64,000 nucleotides of DNA from DASUPK01 sp963821705 (GTDB lineage: Bacteria > Actinomycetota > Thermoleophilia > Solirubrobacterales > 70-9): positions 248,001-312,000 of the forward strand of contig CAWGEV010000007.1 in the NCBI GenBank assembly GCA_963821705.1. The letters run 5' to 3'. Position numbers and translations under genes: made by a program. This document shows, in pieces, positions 46,272-54,844 of this stretch. The notes beneath the pieces are model-generated. The model saw only the letters and a program-made list of their open reading frames with translations, searched no databases and was not told where the DNA came from. Positions within the stretch are counted from its first letter, which is position 1, and each line of letters begins with the position of its first letter.

Positions 46272-47660
46272 TCAGTCGGAGCCGGGCGTCCAGAGGCCGC
46301 CCTTCTCCTCACGTTCCTTCTCCGGGGTCCAGATCTCCTCGCGGGCCTGAGCCTGCTCCAGCGGGATCGGCCTGGCCTCCTCCGCGAGCAGCTCGAGCGC
46401 CCGGCGCATCCTCAGGTCCTCCTTGAGCAACTCCTCCCGCCCGGAGTCGCGGATCTTCTGGAGGGCGACCTTGGGCTCATCGTGCCCGTGGTCCTCGTGG
46501 CCCGGCGGGATCTGCAGGGCCTCGAGCATGTCCTCCTCGGTGATGTCGATCCCCTCGGCCCTGGCGATCGCCTCGAGGACGGCCTCGCCCTTCAGCGCCT
46601 GCTCGGCGTCGGGCCGGGCCTGCTGAATCATCTCGTCGCGAGTTTTTCCCTGGATTTGCAGGTAATTCTCGGGTTCCATCCCCTGTCGCTGCAGCTGGCG
46701 CTCGACGCGCCGCCACATCTCCGCCGCCCTCGCGTCGACCACCGGATCCGGCAGGTCGACCTTCGCGTTCGCGACCGCCGCGTCGAGGGCGGCCTCGCGG
46801 AAGCGCTCGGCGATCTGCCGCTCGAGGATCTCCCTGATCTGGCCGGAGATGTGATCGCGGAGCTCCTGGAGGGTGTCGAACTCCGAGGCCTCCGCCGCGA
46901 AGTCGTCGTCGAGCTCCGGCAGCTCCTTCTCGCGGACCTCCTTGACCTTGACGTCGAACTGGGCGGTCTTGCCGGCGACCTCCTCGGCGGGGTAGTCGTC
47001 CGGGAAGGGCACGTCGACCTGGCGCTCGTCGCCGGCCTTCGCGCCCTCGAGGCCCTTCTCCAGCTCGGGTAGGACGCGCCCCTCTCCCAACTCGAGCAGG
47101 TAGTCCTTGGCGGCGCCTCCCTCGAAGTGCTCGCCGTCGATCTTGCCCTCGTAGTCGATCAGGACCACGTCGCCCTCATTCGCCTCCCGGTCGACCGGGT
47201 TGAGGCGGGCGAAGCCCTCGCGCAGGCGATTGATCTCGGTGTCGATCGCCTCCTCGGGAACCTCCGGCTCGTCGCGGCCCACCTCGAGGCCCTTGTACTC
47301 GCCGAGCTCGGCCTCGGGCCGAACGGCGACCTCGATCGAGAACTTCAGCGGCTTGCCCTCGTCCGGCAGGTCCGACAGGTCGAGCTTGGGGTCGCCGACC
47401 GGGTTGACGCCGGACTCGAGCATGGCGCGCTCGTACCAGTCCCCGAGCGACGACTCGAGCGCCTGGGTGAGGACGGCCTCGCGGCCGAGCCGCTGCACCA
47501 CCATCTCCGGCGGCACCTTGCCCTGGCGGAAACCGGGCATCTTCATGTCCTTGCCCAGCTCGCCGGCGGTCCTCTTGATGCTGCCCTCGACGTCCTTGGG
47601 ATCGACGTCGACATCGACGCGGACCCGTGAGTCGGGAAGCTCCTTTACGGTCGTCTCCAT
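46272..47660 (-). CDS. tig: Trigger factor
   Basis: 462 residues from ATG 47660 (METTVKELPDSRVRVDV); the frame to 47750 is antisense to a small gene. The ribosome-docking motif GFRQGKVPPE is near residue 43, the FKBP-like PPIase domain about 160-245 (EGDVVLIDYEGKIDGE), and a helical C-terminal chaperone domain follows. The tail is acidic and includes HGHDE. It opens the tig...clpP...clpX group. Its start codon overlaps the start of the divergent 58-aa gene. Confidence 0.96.
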   Translation of the reverse strand: METTVKELPDSRVRVDVDVDPKDVEGSIKRTAGELGKDMKMPGFRQGKVPPEMVVQRLGREAVLTQALESSLGDWYERAMLESGVNPVGDPKLDLSDLPDEGKPLKFSIEVAVRPEAELGEYKGLEVGRDEPEVPEEAIDTEINRLREGFARLNPVDREANEGDVVLIDYEGKIDGEHFEGGAAKDYLLELGEGRVLPELEKGLEGAKAGDERQVDVPFPDDYPAEEVAGKTAQFDVKVKEVREKELPELDDDFAAEASEFDTLQELRDHISGQIREILERQIAERFREAALDAAVANAKVDLPDPVVDARAAEMWRRVERQLQRQGMEPENYLQIQGKTRDEMIQQARPDAEQALKGEAVLEAIARAEGIDITEEDMLEALQIPPGHEDHGHDEPKVALQKIRDSGREELLKEDLRMRRALELLAEEARPIPLEQAQAREEIWTPEKEREEKGGLWTPGSD

Positions 47661-47835
47661 GGAAGTGACCACCTTAGAGACCACACGACGCGAGCGAGTC
47701 GGCGCCTGGTTGTACACCGGCGCCCCCGGCCGGCTCGCCTCGTTCTCCATCGACCTCGGGCTTTCGCTGGCGGCGCTCGGCCTCTACGGCGCCAAGCGGG
47801 CCTGGGAGAGGGTCAGCTCGATCCCTCGGCCTTGA
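47659..47835 (+). CDS. 58-residue small protein divergent from tig
   Basis: MEVTTLETTRRERVGAWLYT then a short amphipathic/hydrophobic helix (LASFSIDLGLSLAALGLYG) and a basic end. Similar short GAWLYTGP... proteins are known to me from actinobacteria, without a function. Start ATG 47659 shares the palindrome CCATGG with the tig ATG; GTG 47665 with GGAA upstream is an alternative. It ends 23 bases inside the 3' end of ctaG. Confidence 0.5.
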   Translation: MEVTTLETTRRERVGAWLYTGAPGRLASFSIDLGLSLAALGLYGAKRAWERVSSIPRP

Positions 47836-48706
47836 TCCGCTCCTCGAGGCGGCCGCCCTGCCCGGCGGCCGCGGCGCGGGCGGCGCGCTCGTTGCTCAGG
47901 GCGACGCCGCGCGAGTCGGCCAGGTCCATGAGCCGCTGGCGCTCCGTGTCCTGCTGTGCCCACTGCAGGAAGAGCCACACCAGCACCCCGAGGGTGACGA
48001 AGGTCCCCTCCACCATCATGATCACGCCCGCCATGCTCTGGTCGGTCACCGCCGAGATGTGCCACTTCGCCTCGCCGGCTGCGTAGTGCGGGTAGAAGAC
48101 CGTGTTGGACCACATGAAGACGTTGCCGAGCACGATGCCGGCGAAGCGGACTGCGATCACGTAGCCGATCTTCGCCGGGATCCCGAACCACTTCGGCTGC
48201 GGGAGGGGCCCGACCAGCGGCATCCACATCAGGACGCCGAAGCCGATGAAGCAGGTGTGCTGGAGCGCATGGATGGCGTTGTGCTCGGTCGCCGCCTGGT
48301 AGAGGACGGGGATGTGCCAGACGTAGAGGTCGATCGCCCAGAGCGGCAGAGCGACCAGCGGGTGTGCCAGGTGGCGCATCCAGGCGAGCCAGCGATTCGC
48401 CAGCAGGGGCTGGAGCAGCGGGCCGGTGAGGCCCAGCACGATCAGCAGCGCCCCGATGTCCCCCATCAGCAGGTGCTGGATCATGTGGGCGAAGACGAGC
48501 TGGTCGTCGATCCGGCCCAACGGGGAGATGAAGGCGATCGCGATCAGCGCGAGCCCGGAGGTGAAGCAGGCGATCCGCCAGCCTCGAACCGGCCGGCCCT
48601 CGCGGGAGAGCGTCATCAGCCGGAAGGCGTACGCCGTCGCCACCAGCGTGAGCAGAGCGACCTGGAGCGGCTCGAAGACCGGTCCGCCTACGTGAGCGAC
48701 GGGCAC
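47813..48706 (-). CDS. CtaG-type cytochrome c oxidase assembly protein
   Basis: 297 residues, seven to eight TM helices (caa3_CtaG family). Conserved His-rich helices include AHMIQHLLMGDIGALL, WHIPVLYQAATEHNAIHALQH and WSNTVFYPHY. It helps deliver copper to aerobic terminal oxidases, consistent with an aerobe. It ends in a charged cytoplasmic helix (ERQRLMDLADSRGVALS). The corA stop is 10 bases upstream of its ATG. Confidence 0.93.
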   Translation of the reverse strand: MPVAHVGGPVFEPLQVALLTLVATAYAFRLMTLSREGRPVRGWRIACFTSGLALIAIAFISPLGRIDDQLVFAHMIQHLLMGDIGALLIVLGLTGPLLQPLLANRWLAWMRHLAHPLVALPLWAIDLYVWHIPVLYQAATEHNAIHALQHTCFIGFGVLMWMPLVGPLPQPKWFGIPAKIGYVIAVRFAGIVLGNVFMWSNTVFYPHYAAGEAKWHISAVTDQSMAGVIMMVEGTFVTLGVLVWLFLQWAQQDTERQRLMDLADSRGVALSNERAARAAAAGQGGRLEERIKAEGSS

Positions 48707-48716
48707 GCCGCTCAGG

Positions 48717-49697
48717 TTAGAGCCAGTCGATCCGCCTGAAGAAGGTGACCAGGGCGACGACGCAGAGCGCCATCACCCCAAGGCAGAGCGGATATCCGAT
48801 CCGCCAGTGCAGCTCCGGCATGTGGTCGAAGTTCATGCCGTAGACGGAGGCGATGAAGGTCGGCACCGCGACGATCCCGGCGATCGCCGAGATTCTCTTG
48901 ACGACCTCGTTCTGGCTGACGCTGACCAGCGCCAGGTTCGCCTGCAGGACGCTGGTCAGGAGCTCTCGCTGCGAGTTCACCTGCTCGTCCACCCGGCGAG
49001 CGTGGTCGGCGACGTCGCGGAAGTAGCTCAGCAGCTCGTCCGGGATGCGCTCGCTGCCGCCCTCCTCGAGCGAGGCGAGCGGCGCCAGCAGCGGCCAGAC
49101 GGCGCGGTGGAACTCGATCACCTCGCGCTTCAGGTGGTAGATGCGGGCGGTCGGCGCGGGGACCTCGTCGTCGAAGACGTCCTTCTCAACCTCCTCGACG
49201 TCGGCCTCCATCGCGTCGACCACGGGGAGGTAGTCGTCGACGACCTTGTCGAGGACCGCCCAGACCCCCGAGGCCGCACCGAGCTTCACCAGATCAGGGC
49301 GCGCCTCGAGTCGCCGCCGGGCCGACGCCAGCTCGCTGCCGGGGCCGTGCCTGACGGTGATCACGTAGCCGGGCCCTGCGAACATGTGCACCTCGCCGAA
49401 GTGGACCTCCTCCTCTGCCTCGTGGTAGTGGGCGGTCCGCAGGACGATGAAGGAGTCCTCGCCGTAGTCCTCGATCTTCGGCCGCTGATGGGCTCCTCGA
49501 GCGTCCTCGACGGCGAGCTCATGGAGGCCGAAGAGCTTCTGCAGGCGCTCGAGGTCGCCGGGGTCGGGCTCGTGAAGACCGATCCAGACGAACTCGCCCT
49601 GGCCGGCCTTGCGCCTGGCCTCGGCGGCCTGCTCCGGCGTCAGCGCCTCCTGGTGCTGGCGCACGCCGTCCTTGTAGTGGGCGCAGTCGACGATCAT
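48717..49697 (-). CDS. corA: CorA-family divalent metal transporter
   Basis: 326 residues from ATG 49697 (MIVDCAHYKDG). A large cytoplasmic N-terminal funnel domain precedes two C-terminal TM helices. The selectivity motif GMN appears as VYGMNFDHMPE near residue 283. It imports Mg2+ or Co2+ down the membrane potential. The 99-base region before it carries hairpin element copy B. Confidence 0.94.
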   Translation of the reverse strand: MIVDCAHYKDGVRQHQEALTPEQAAEARRKAGQGEFVWIGLHEPDPGDLERLQKLFGLHELAVEDARGAHQRPKIEDYGEDSFIVLRTAHYHEAEEEVHFGEVHMFAGPGYVITVRHGPGSELASARRRLEARPDLVKLGAASGVWAVLDKVVDDYLPVVDAMEADVEEVEKDVFDDEVPAPTARIYHLKREVIEFHRAVWPLLAPLASLEEGGSERIPDELLSYFRDVADHARRVDEQVNSQRELLTSVLQANLALVSVSQNEVVKRISAIAGIVAVPTFIASVYGMNFDHMPELHWRIGYPLCLGVMALCVVALVTFFRRIDWL

Positions 49698-49739
49698 CGT
49701 GCGGCTCCGCGTTCCCTTTCCGGTCGAAGGGCCGTCTTC

Positions 49740-49796
49740 CTGCCGCTGCACGGCTTCGCCACATAACGGGTCGCGCTGTCGCGCGCCCTCGCATCC
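49740..49796 (-). repeat. Dispersed intergenic hairpin element, copy B (atl-corA)
   Basis: On the minus strand, GATGCGAGGGCGCGCGAC followed by AGCGCGACCCGTTATG aligns with copies A and C. A GGGCGCGC/GCGCGACCC stem forms the core. It starts right after the alkyltransferase-like stop. Confidence 0.5.
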
Positions 49797-50087
49797 TCAG
49801 TCTTCGACTGGGACCCAGGCGACGTCCATGTCGACCCGGGCCCCCCTGAAGGGCACGCCCTCGCGGCGGAGAAGGCGACGTTGCCGGTCGCCCTTGGCCA
49901 GCGATCCGTCCGCCCTGACGATCCGCTGCCAGGGCACGGTCGGGTCGTGGGATCGCGAGAGCACGGCGCCGGCGAAACGCGGCGCCTCCGGGCACAGGTC
50001 GCCGTATGTCGTGACGAAGCCGGCGGGGACCCGCCGGATGCGCGCGATCACCCTCCGCGCGCGGGGCGAGCTCAGCTCAGTCGCCAA
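49797..50087 (-). CDS. Alkyltransferase-like (ATL) DNA-binding protein
   Basis: 96 residues, MGMT C-terminal domain only. The alkyl-acceptor Cys of PCHR is replaced by Trp (VPWQRIVRADGSLAKG), so it cannot transfer alkyl groups. Known ATL proteins flip O6-alkylguanine and recruit nucleotide excision repair. Helix-turn-helix RRVIARIRRVPAGFVTTYGD is present. The start overlaps the end of the upstream OsmC-fusion gene by 16 bases. Confidence 0.92.
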   Translation of the reverse strand: MATELSSPRARRVIARIRRVPAGFVTTYGDLCPEAPRFAGAVLSRSHDPTVPWQRIVRADGSLAKGDRQRRLLRREGVPFRGARVDMDVAWVPVED

Positions 50088-50974
50088 GTCACCCAGAGAC
50101 CCGCCGCGGCCGCCGGCAGCGCCGCCGCGAGGCCGCGGACGCCGGCGGTTCGCTCGTCCGATCCCAGGGCGGCGGCGAAGGCAGCCGTGTCCCCGGCGTC
50201 GGCGACCGCGTTGGCGAGAGAAGCGGTCCGCAGACGCGCCGGGTCATCGATGGCCGCCAGGGTGACGGCGCCCAGCACCAGGTCGCGGATGCCCGCGATC
50301 CGGGCGACCGCTGCGGTTGCCGGGGTCACCTCGGAGAAGCCGAGGGCCCGCATGGAGAGCTCGGGAGCCGTGAGCATGCCGACGCCGATCGCGATGCGAC
50401 CAGCCGCGGAGAGCAGCGAGAAGCCACGGACGCCGCCCGCCTCGACGCCGGCCCCGGTCAACCCCGCTCCCAGGAGACCGACAGCGATGGCGAGCTCGTC
50501 GAGGGTCTGAAAGACCACGCAGAAGCGCTCGGTCAGGCGCTGGAGGGTGTCGAGCTCCTCGTCGCCGGCATCGCTCTCCAGCTCGAATCGGAGCCGGATG
50601 TCCTTGAAGCCGACGGGAGCCTCCTTGTCGATCGACATCGTGCCCCTCCAGTCGAGGTCGCCCTCAGCGTGAACCGAGCCGGTCACGTCGATCCCCATCG
50701 AGGTCGCCACCGATCGCATCGTGACCCCGGCGCACGCGACCAGGGCCTGGAGCAGCATGTCGCCCGAGCAGGCGAGCGTCCCGTCGCCGCCCGTGCCGGG
50801 ATGGAGCCCGGCCTTGACCAGGGCCCGCCCCGTCTCGACCGAACAGGCGATGTCCTCGTCGAGGGACCCATCCGCCTCGAGGGTGATCCGGGCGGCATTC
50901 GGATCGTCGCGGTAGCGCTCCTTGATCGGCGCCTGGAGCTCGCGCAATTCGTCTCCGGTCAGCGGCTCGCCCAT
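50072..50974 (-). CDS. OsmC-family domain fused to a hydrophobic C-terminal domain
   Basis: 300 residues. Residues ~1-165 are OsmC-like: LACSGDMLLQALVACAGVT with the redox Cys, then FCVVFQTL where the second family Cys lies. From about residue 168 four hydrophobic helices follow (FSLLSAAGRIAIGVGMLTAP... RIAGIRDLVLGAVTLAA), resembling a DUF4267-like membrane domain. Such a fusion could place a peroxide/thiol enzyme at the membrane; no function is asserted. A frameshift join cannot be excluded, but the frame is continuous. Divergent from the kinase gene. Confidence 0.75.
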   Translation of the reverse strand: MGEPLTGDELRELQAPIKERYRDDPNAARITLEADGSLDEDIACSVETGRALVKAGLHPGTGGDGTLACSGDMLLQALVACAGVTMRSVATSMGIDVTGSVHAEGDLDWRGTMSIDKEAPVGFKDIRLRFELESDAGDEELDTLQRLTERFCVVFQTLDELAIAVGLLGAGLTGAGVEAGGVRGFSLLSAAGRIAIGVGMLTAPELSMRALGFSEVTPATAAVARIAGIRDLVLGAVTLAAIDDPARLRTASLANAVADAGDTAAFAAALGSDERTAGVRGLAAALPAAAAGLWVTWRLS

Positions 50975-51033
50975 TCCAGGCGAGAGTAAACCGAACGGGC
51001 CGACTCCGGGCCACCCGCGATACTGGGATCCCG

Positions 51034-52341
51034 ATGTCTGTTCAGGGAACGACCAGAGGGGACGGCTCGGCCGAGCTGTCGGCGGGGGCCGAGTTCGCCG
51101 GCTTCCGCATCGAGCGGACGATCGGCCGCGGCGGCATGGGCATCGTCTACCTGGCCCGCGAGCTGCGTCTGGAGCGGCCCGTCGCCCTCAAGGTGATCCG
51201 TCCCGAGCTCGCCGGCGAGGAGAGCTTCCGGGCCCGGTTCCGCTCGGAGTCCAGGACCGCGGCCGCCGTCGAGCATCCCGCCGTCGTCACGGTCTACGGC
51301 GCCGGGGAGCGGGACGGCCTGCTCTATGTCTCCATGCGGTATGTCGCCGGCCGAGACCTCGGCCGGATCATCTCCGCCGACGGGCCGCTGCCGCCCGATC
51401 AGGCCGCGGCTCTGATCGGCCAGGTCGGCGAGGGCCTTGACGCGGTCCACGCCGCCGGGCTCGTCCACCGCGACGTCAAGCCGGCCAACGTGATCGTCGC
51501 CGACGACGGCGGGGGCGCCTTCCTGACTGACTTCGGCCTGGCCAAGGCGATGGCCTCGACTTCCGGGTTGACCGCTACCGGGGAGGTGATCGGCAGCGTC
51601 GACTACATGCCGCCGGAGCAGATCGAGGGCCGCCGCGTGGACGCGCGCACCGACGTCTACGCGCTCGGCTGCGTCCTCTTCCACGCCGTCACGGGGAGCG
51701 TTCCGTTCGCGGAGCGCGAGAGCTCGGCCAAGATGTGGGCCCACCTCAACGAGCCGCCGCCCGCGATCAGGCCGGCGGCCTCGGCCCTCGGGCCGGTGAC
51801 CCGGCGGGCGATGGCGAAGGAGCCGACGGACCGCTATCCGTCGGCCGGCGACCTCGGACGGGCGGCGGTCGCGGCCACCTGCGGCGAGGCCGTGACCGAG
51901 CCCGAGCACTCGGTCGGCGCCGGGGACGCCGCCCCGCTCCCGAACACGGTCCGGCTCAGCGAGACGCCGCTGGAGACGACCGCGCCGCTCCCGCGGAGGC
52001 GCAGGCCCGGCCGCCGGCGGCTGGTCGCGATCCTCGCCGTCCTGGCGGTCCTCGTCGCCCTCGGGGTGGCGGCCCTGATCGCGGTGCCGAGGCTCTCGGA
52101 CAGCGGCAAGACCAAGTCGCCCACCGGCGTCACCGTGCCATCGCTGGCCGGCCAGCCGCTCGACACCGCGGAGAGCCAGCTCGATCGGCTCGGATTGCAC
52201 TCGAACGAGCAGGGCGGCGGGCTCTTCGGCGTGCTCGTTCCCTCGGACTGGAACGTCTGCTCCACGTCCCCGCCCGCGGGCGCCACGGTCCGGCCCGGCG
52301 CGACGATCGACGTTCAGATCGACCGGCCCGGGATCTGCTGA
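51034..52341 (+). CDS. Serine/threonine protein kinase with one PASTA domain
   Basis: 435 residues. The cytoplasmic Hanks-type kinase has P-loop GRGGMG (31-36), Lys53 in VALKV, HRDVKPANV, DFGLAKA and an APE-like MPPEQ. A juxtamembrane Pro/Thr segment and basic stretch (PRRRRPGRRR) lead to a TM helix (about 330-352). One extracellular PASTA-like repeat follows (VTVPSLAGQPLDTAESQLDRLGL). PASTA kinases sense muropeptides or lipid II; a single repeat is short compared with PknB (four). No phosphatase or FHA gene is next to it. Confidence 0.93.
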   Translation: MSVQGTTRGDGSAELSAGAEFAGFRIERTIGRGGMGIVYLARELRLERPVALKVIRPELAGEESFRARFRSESRTAAAVEHPAVVTVYGAGERDGLLYVSMRYVAGRDLGRIISADGPLPPDQAAALIGQVGEGLDAVHAAGLVHRDVKPANVIVADDGGGAFLTDFGLAKAMASTSGLTATGEVIGSVDYMPPEQIEGRRVDARTDVYALGCVLFHAVTGSVPFAERESSAKMWAHLNEPPPAIRPAASALGPVTRRAMAKEPTDRYPSAGDLGRAAVAATCGEAVTEPEHSVGAGDAAPLPNTVRLSETPLETTAPLPRRRRPGRRRLVAILAVLAVLVALGVAALIAVPRLSDSGKTKSPTGVTVPSLAGQPLDTAESQLDRLGLHSNEQGGGLFGVLVPSDWNVCSTSPPAGATVRPGATIDVQIDRPGIC

Positions 52342-52396
52342 GCCGGAGCAGGTCAGTCCGTGCAGGTGGGCCATCCTGGAGGCTCGGTGCCCGAAA

Positions 52397-52930
52397 TCAG
52401 TCCCGCTCGGCGCGTCCGGCTGCCACCCGCAGGACCTCGCCACCGATCAGGCGCTCGAAGTGACCGACCAGCGCCCAAAGCGCGCGGAGGCGAAGATCAG
52501 CACGGGCGTCGACGGGGGCGATGCGTCCCTCGCTGACCAGCGCGGACCGGCCCTCGCCGTCCTCCTCCACCCAATGGGCCAGGATCACCCGCACCGTCCC
52601 GGCCTCGCGCCAGGCCATGAAGTCCTCCGCCCGGTCGAGATGCGGGTAGTCCCTGCGAAGCGTCCAGATTCGCCCGCACATGCCTGAGACCGACCAGCGA
52701 TGCCCCTCTGCGATCACGGCGAACGGGTCTTGCCGGATCAGATCCCGATAGGACAGGTCCGCAGAGGTTCCGGGAATTCGCCACCGCACCGCCCGTCCGA
52801 GGGTGGGCGTGTCGCTGAGCCGGACCGTCTCAGCCGCGTGCCACAGCCGGTCGGCGTCGGCGTCGGCCGAGTGGCGGTGACTGGTGCGCACCCGTGGGTC
52901 GGGGAGCCATGCATCGAGGTCGAACTCCAT
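52397..52930 (-). CDS. SRPBCC-like protein of unknown function
   Basis: 177 residues. The pattern of an N-terminal LPDPRVRTSHRHSADADADRLWHA helix, central strands and a long C-terminal helix (LRLRALWALVGHFERLI) suggests a START/SRPBCC-type ligand-binding fold. The substrate is unknown. The next upstream region, 52931-53148, holds no gene I can support, only a spaced inverted repeat AAAGGCCGG (53022) / CCGGCCTTT (53085). Confidence 0.65.
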   Translation of the reverse strand: MEFDLDAWLPDPRVRTSHRHSADADADRLWHAAETVRLSDTPTLGRAVRWRIPGTSADLSYRDLIRQDPFAVIAEGHRWSVSGMCGRIWTLRRDYPHLDRAEDFMAWREAGTVRVILAHWVEEDGEGRSALVSEGRIAPVDARADLRLRALWALVGHFERLIGGEVLRVAAGRAERD

Positions 52931-53148
52931 GGGTCCACCTTGGCAGGCGAGGTTGCTTTGGCCGGTCGCGGCTTCGGATCAGCCAGGACATGCCGCGGTC
53001 AAGAAACGCAAAGCTCCACACAAAGGCCGGGGAAAGCCACGTCTCTTCCCTCCTGCTTTCACGTGATCTTTCGGTAACCCTTCGCCGGCCTTTCAGGAAC
53101 GGGCGGAGGATCGGTAGGACAAATCCCCCGGCACCTGGAGGGCATCAG

Positions 53149-53337
53149 ATGAAGAGCGAGCAAGCCGACCGAACGGACCACTACCTCGCAGCCCAGATTC
53201 GAAGCGACGCGCTGCGCGCCTGGCGGAAACCGAGGCCACCTTCCCGAATCAGCGTTGGCACGGAGCGAAGTCGCATTGGGCCGAGGAAAGGATCTCTCCC
53301 GCACGGCCACCTCCCGCGAAGTGCGCTTGCCAGCTGA
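53149..53337 (+). CDS. Possible 62-residue basic protein
   Basis: ATG 53149 is preceded by GGAGG with a 7-base gap, a convincing ribosome site. The first 26 residues (MKSEQADRTDHYLAAQIRSD...) look like a real helix, whereas the rest is Arg/Ser/Pro-rich and could be out of a real frame. No family recognised. It stands alone before the ferredoxin. Confidence 0.35.
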   Translation: MKSEQADRTDHYLAAQIRSDALRAWRKPRPPSRISVGTERSRIGPRKGSLPHGHLPRSALAS

Positions 53338-53518
53338 CGGGTGGGCACGGAGCTCCCCGAGCCGAGGCTTCCTGACCGGCGTTGCCGCGCCTGGCCGCCT
53401 CGCGGCTAGGGGGTGACTACCGACAGCAGGTCGTTGCGGGGCGCCGATGCAGCGGAGCTCGGACGGTCTTAGTTTTCACGGAAGGACACGACCTCAAATC
53501 ACAGCCGCAAGGAGAGAG

Positions 53519-53725
53519 ATGGCCTACGTACCGCAAGTCGACGAGAACGCCTGCGCCGCCCACGGCGATTGCGTCGACGTCGCCCCGAACGTGTTCGCCT
53601 TGAACGACACCGCGCATGTGATCGGCGCGGGACCACCGGATCTGATCATGAAAGCCGCCGAGGTCTGCCCTTCGACTGCGATCACGGTGATCGACGAGGA
53701 AACGGGCGAACAGGTCTATCCCTGA
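53519..53725 (+). CDS. [3Fe-4S] ferredoxin
   Basis: 68 residues from ATG 53519 with AAGGAG upstream. The cluster ligands are Cys in ACAAHGDC (C-x5-C with His in the middle) and CP in EVCPSTAI. This is the short actinobacterial 3Fe-4S type that delivers electrons to cytochrome P450s or other oxygenases. No P450 is next to it. It begins a plus-strand run with a lipoprotein, two TM proteins and a ferric-reductase-like protein, which may be its electron partners (inference). Confidence 0.93.
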   Translation: MAYVPQVDENACAAHGDCVDVAPNVFALNDTAHVIGAGPPDLIMKAAEVCPSTAITVIDEETGEQVYP

Positions 53726-53731
53726 CCGCCT

Positions 53732-54301
53732 GTGCCAACTCCCCGGACAGCGACGGTGGTCCTGGCAAGCTCGCTGACACTTTTCGTGCTCGGCGGCTGT
53801 GGCGGCGATAGCCGCCGTGCCGAGAGCGAGGGAGGCCAAACGGCTGCCGCCACCGTTGCGGCACAAGCGCCGCCGGCGTCCAGTCCGGGACCGGTGGTCG
53901 TGGCGCAGGTCGCTGACCCCGCGCGCCGCGCCTACATCAGGCGAGTCGACCGCGTCTGCAGCAGCCTCGACCCGGAGCGGAACAGCGCCAAGGAGAGCGT
54001 GGCGGGCGCCGCGAACGGCCAGGAGGCGGGCGCCGCCTACGAGAACACCATCACCTGGGGGCAGGCGGAACTTCGCCGGATCCAGGCCGTTCCGCCGCCT
54101 CCGGGCGAGGGCCGACTGCTTCGCGCCAATGTCTTCGACGTGATCCGCCGCCAGCTCGCGCTCCGAAGCGAGATTCGCAACGCGCTTCCCTCCCTGGACG
54201 TCACACGCCTGCAGGCCCTGCAGACCCAGCTCGACGACCTGAGCCGATCGGTGACTGCCTTTGCGCGTGGATACGGCTTCAGGGTGTGCGGGGAGGACTA
54301 G
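53732..54301 (+). CDS. Lipoprotein of unknown function
   Basis: 189 residues, GTG start 6 bases after the ferredoxin stop. The lipobox LGGC (about residues 20-23) marks lipid anchoring. A Gly/Ala/Pro linker follows, then a helical domain with two more Cys (RRVDRVCSSLDP... GYGFRVCGED) that could form a disulfide. No family recognised. Confidence 0.75.
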   Translation: MPTPRTATVVLASSLTLFVLGGCGGDSRRAESEGGQTAAATVAAQAPPASSPGPVVVAQVADPARRAYIRRVDRVCSSLDPERNSAKESVAGAANGQEAGAAYENTITWGQAELRRIQAVPPPPGEGRLLRANVFDVIRRQLALRSEIRNALPSLDVTRLQALQTQLDDLSRSVTAFARGYGFRVCGED

Positions 54302-54305
54302 GCGG

Positions 54306-54623
54306 ATGGCTGAGCAACCCAACATTCCCGAGCCGCCGCCCGTTTCCCCCGCCTCCGCGACCAATGGACCGTCGGTCGCGCCCGAACCTCGGCCGCCGGC
54401 CAGGCCGCGCCGGCCACTGCCGAGCCCGCTTGCGGTGATCACGGCCACGCTGGGCCTCTTCTTCGTCGTGCTGACCCTGCTCGCGATTCAGGTTCGGAAC
54501 GGCAGGGACCCGGCGCTGGGTCCCGGGCCGGCTGTGCCGCAGCAGAGTCAACCCCTCGCCAAGGGCAATCAGACCCAGCAGGCCACCCAGATCGTCACCC
54601 GCACCTCCCCGGTCCCGCCATGA
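54306..54623 (+). CDS. Single-TM protein with Pro-rich N-terminus
   Basis: 105 residues from ATG 54306, 4 bases after the lipoprotein stop. A Pro/Ala-rich N-terminus (about 1-50) precedes one TM helix (AVITATLGLFFVVLTLLAIQV) and a Gln/Thr-rich exterior tail. It is probably a structural part of the membrane redox cluster; unrecognised. Confidence 0.7.
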   Translation: MAEQPNIPEPPPVSPASATNGPSVAPEPRPPARPRRPLPSPLAVITATLGLFFVVLTLLAIQVRNGRDPALGPGPAVPQQSQPLAKGNQTQQATQIVTRTSPVPP

Positions 54624-54844
54624 GCGGGTCCCCTCTCAGCGCCGCCGAGGCGACCCCCGGGGGTCCGGGTCTGAGGGTGCGAGTCGCCGCAGTCGCCGTC
54701 GTTCTGGCCCTCGCAGCGCTCGCGGCCTACGCGGTGTTCAGCGGGCCGACTCGGGTTTCCGTCGGGGGGCCGCAGACGGGCGCGCCGAGCAACGTCGCTC
54801 CTCCCGCCAGCCAGGGAGCCCGAGAGAGAAGGAGGTCGCGGTGA
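54620..54844 (+). CDS. Small single-TM protein
   Basis: 74 residues; the ATG overlaps the previous stop by 4 bases and its own stop overlaps the next start by 4. One TM helix at about 20-41, then a Gly/Pro/Ala tail ending RERRRSR. Tight overlap on both sides indicates a coupled operon; function unknown. Confidence 0.65.
   Translation: MSGSPLSAAEATPGGPGLRVRVAAVAVVLALAALAAYAVFSGPTRVSVGGPQTGAPSNVAPPASQGARERRRSR

Noticed and set aside
52931..53148. Additional gene in the gap after the SRPBCC-like protein
   Set aside because: Frames here are short, Arg/Pro/Thr-rich and lack ribosome sites; only a spaced inverted repeat was seen.
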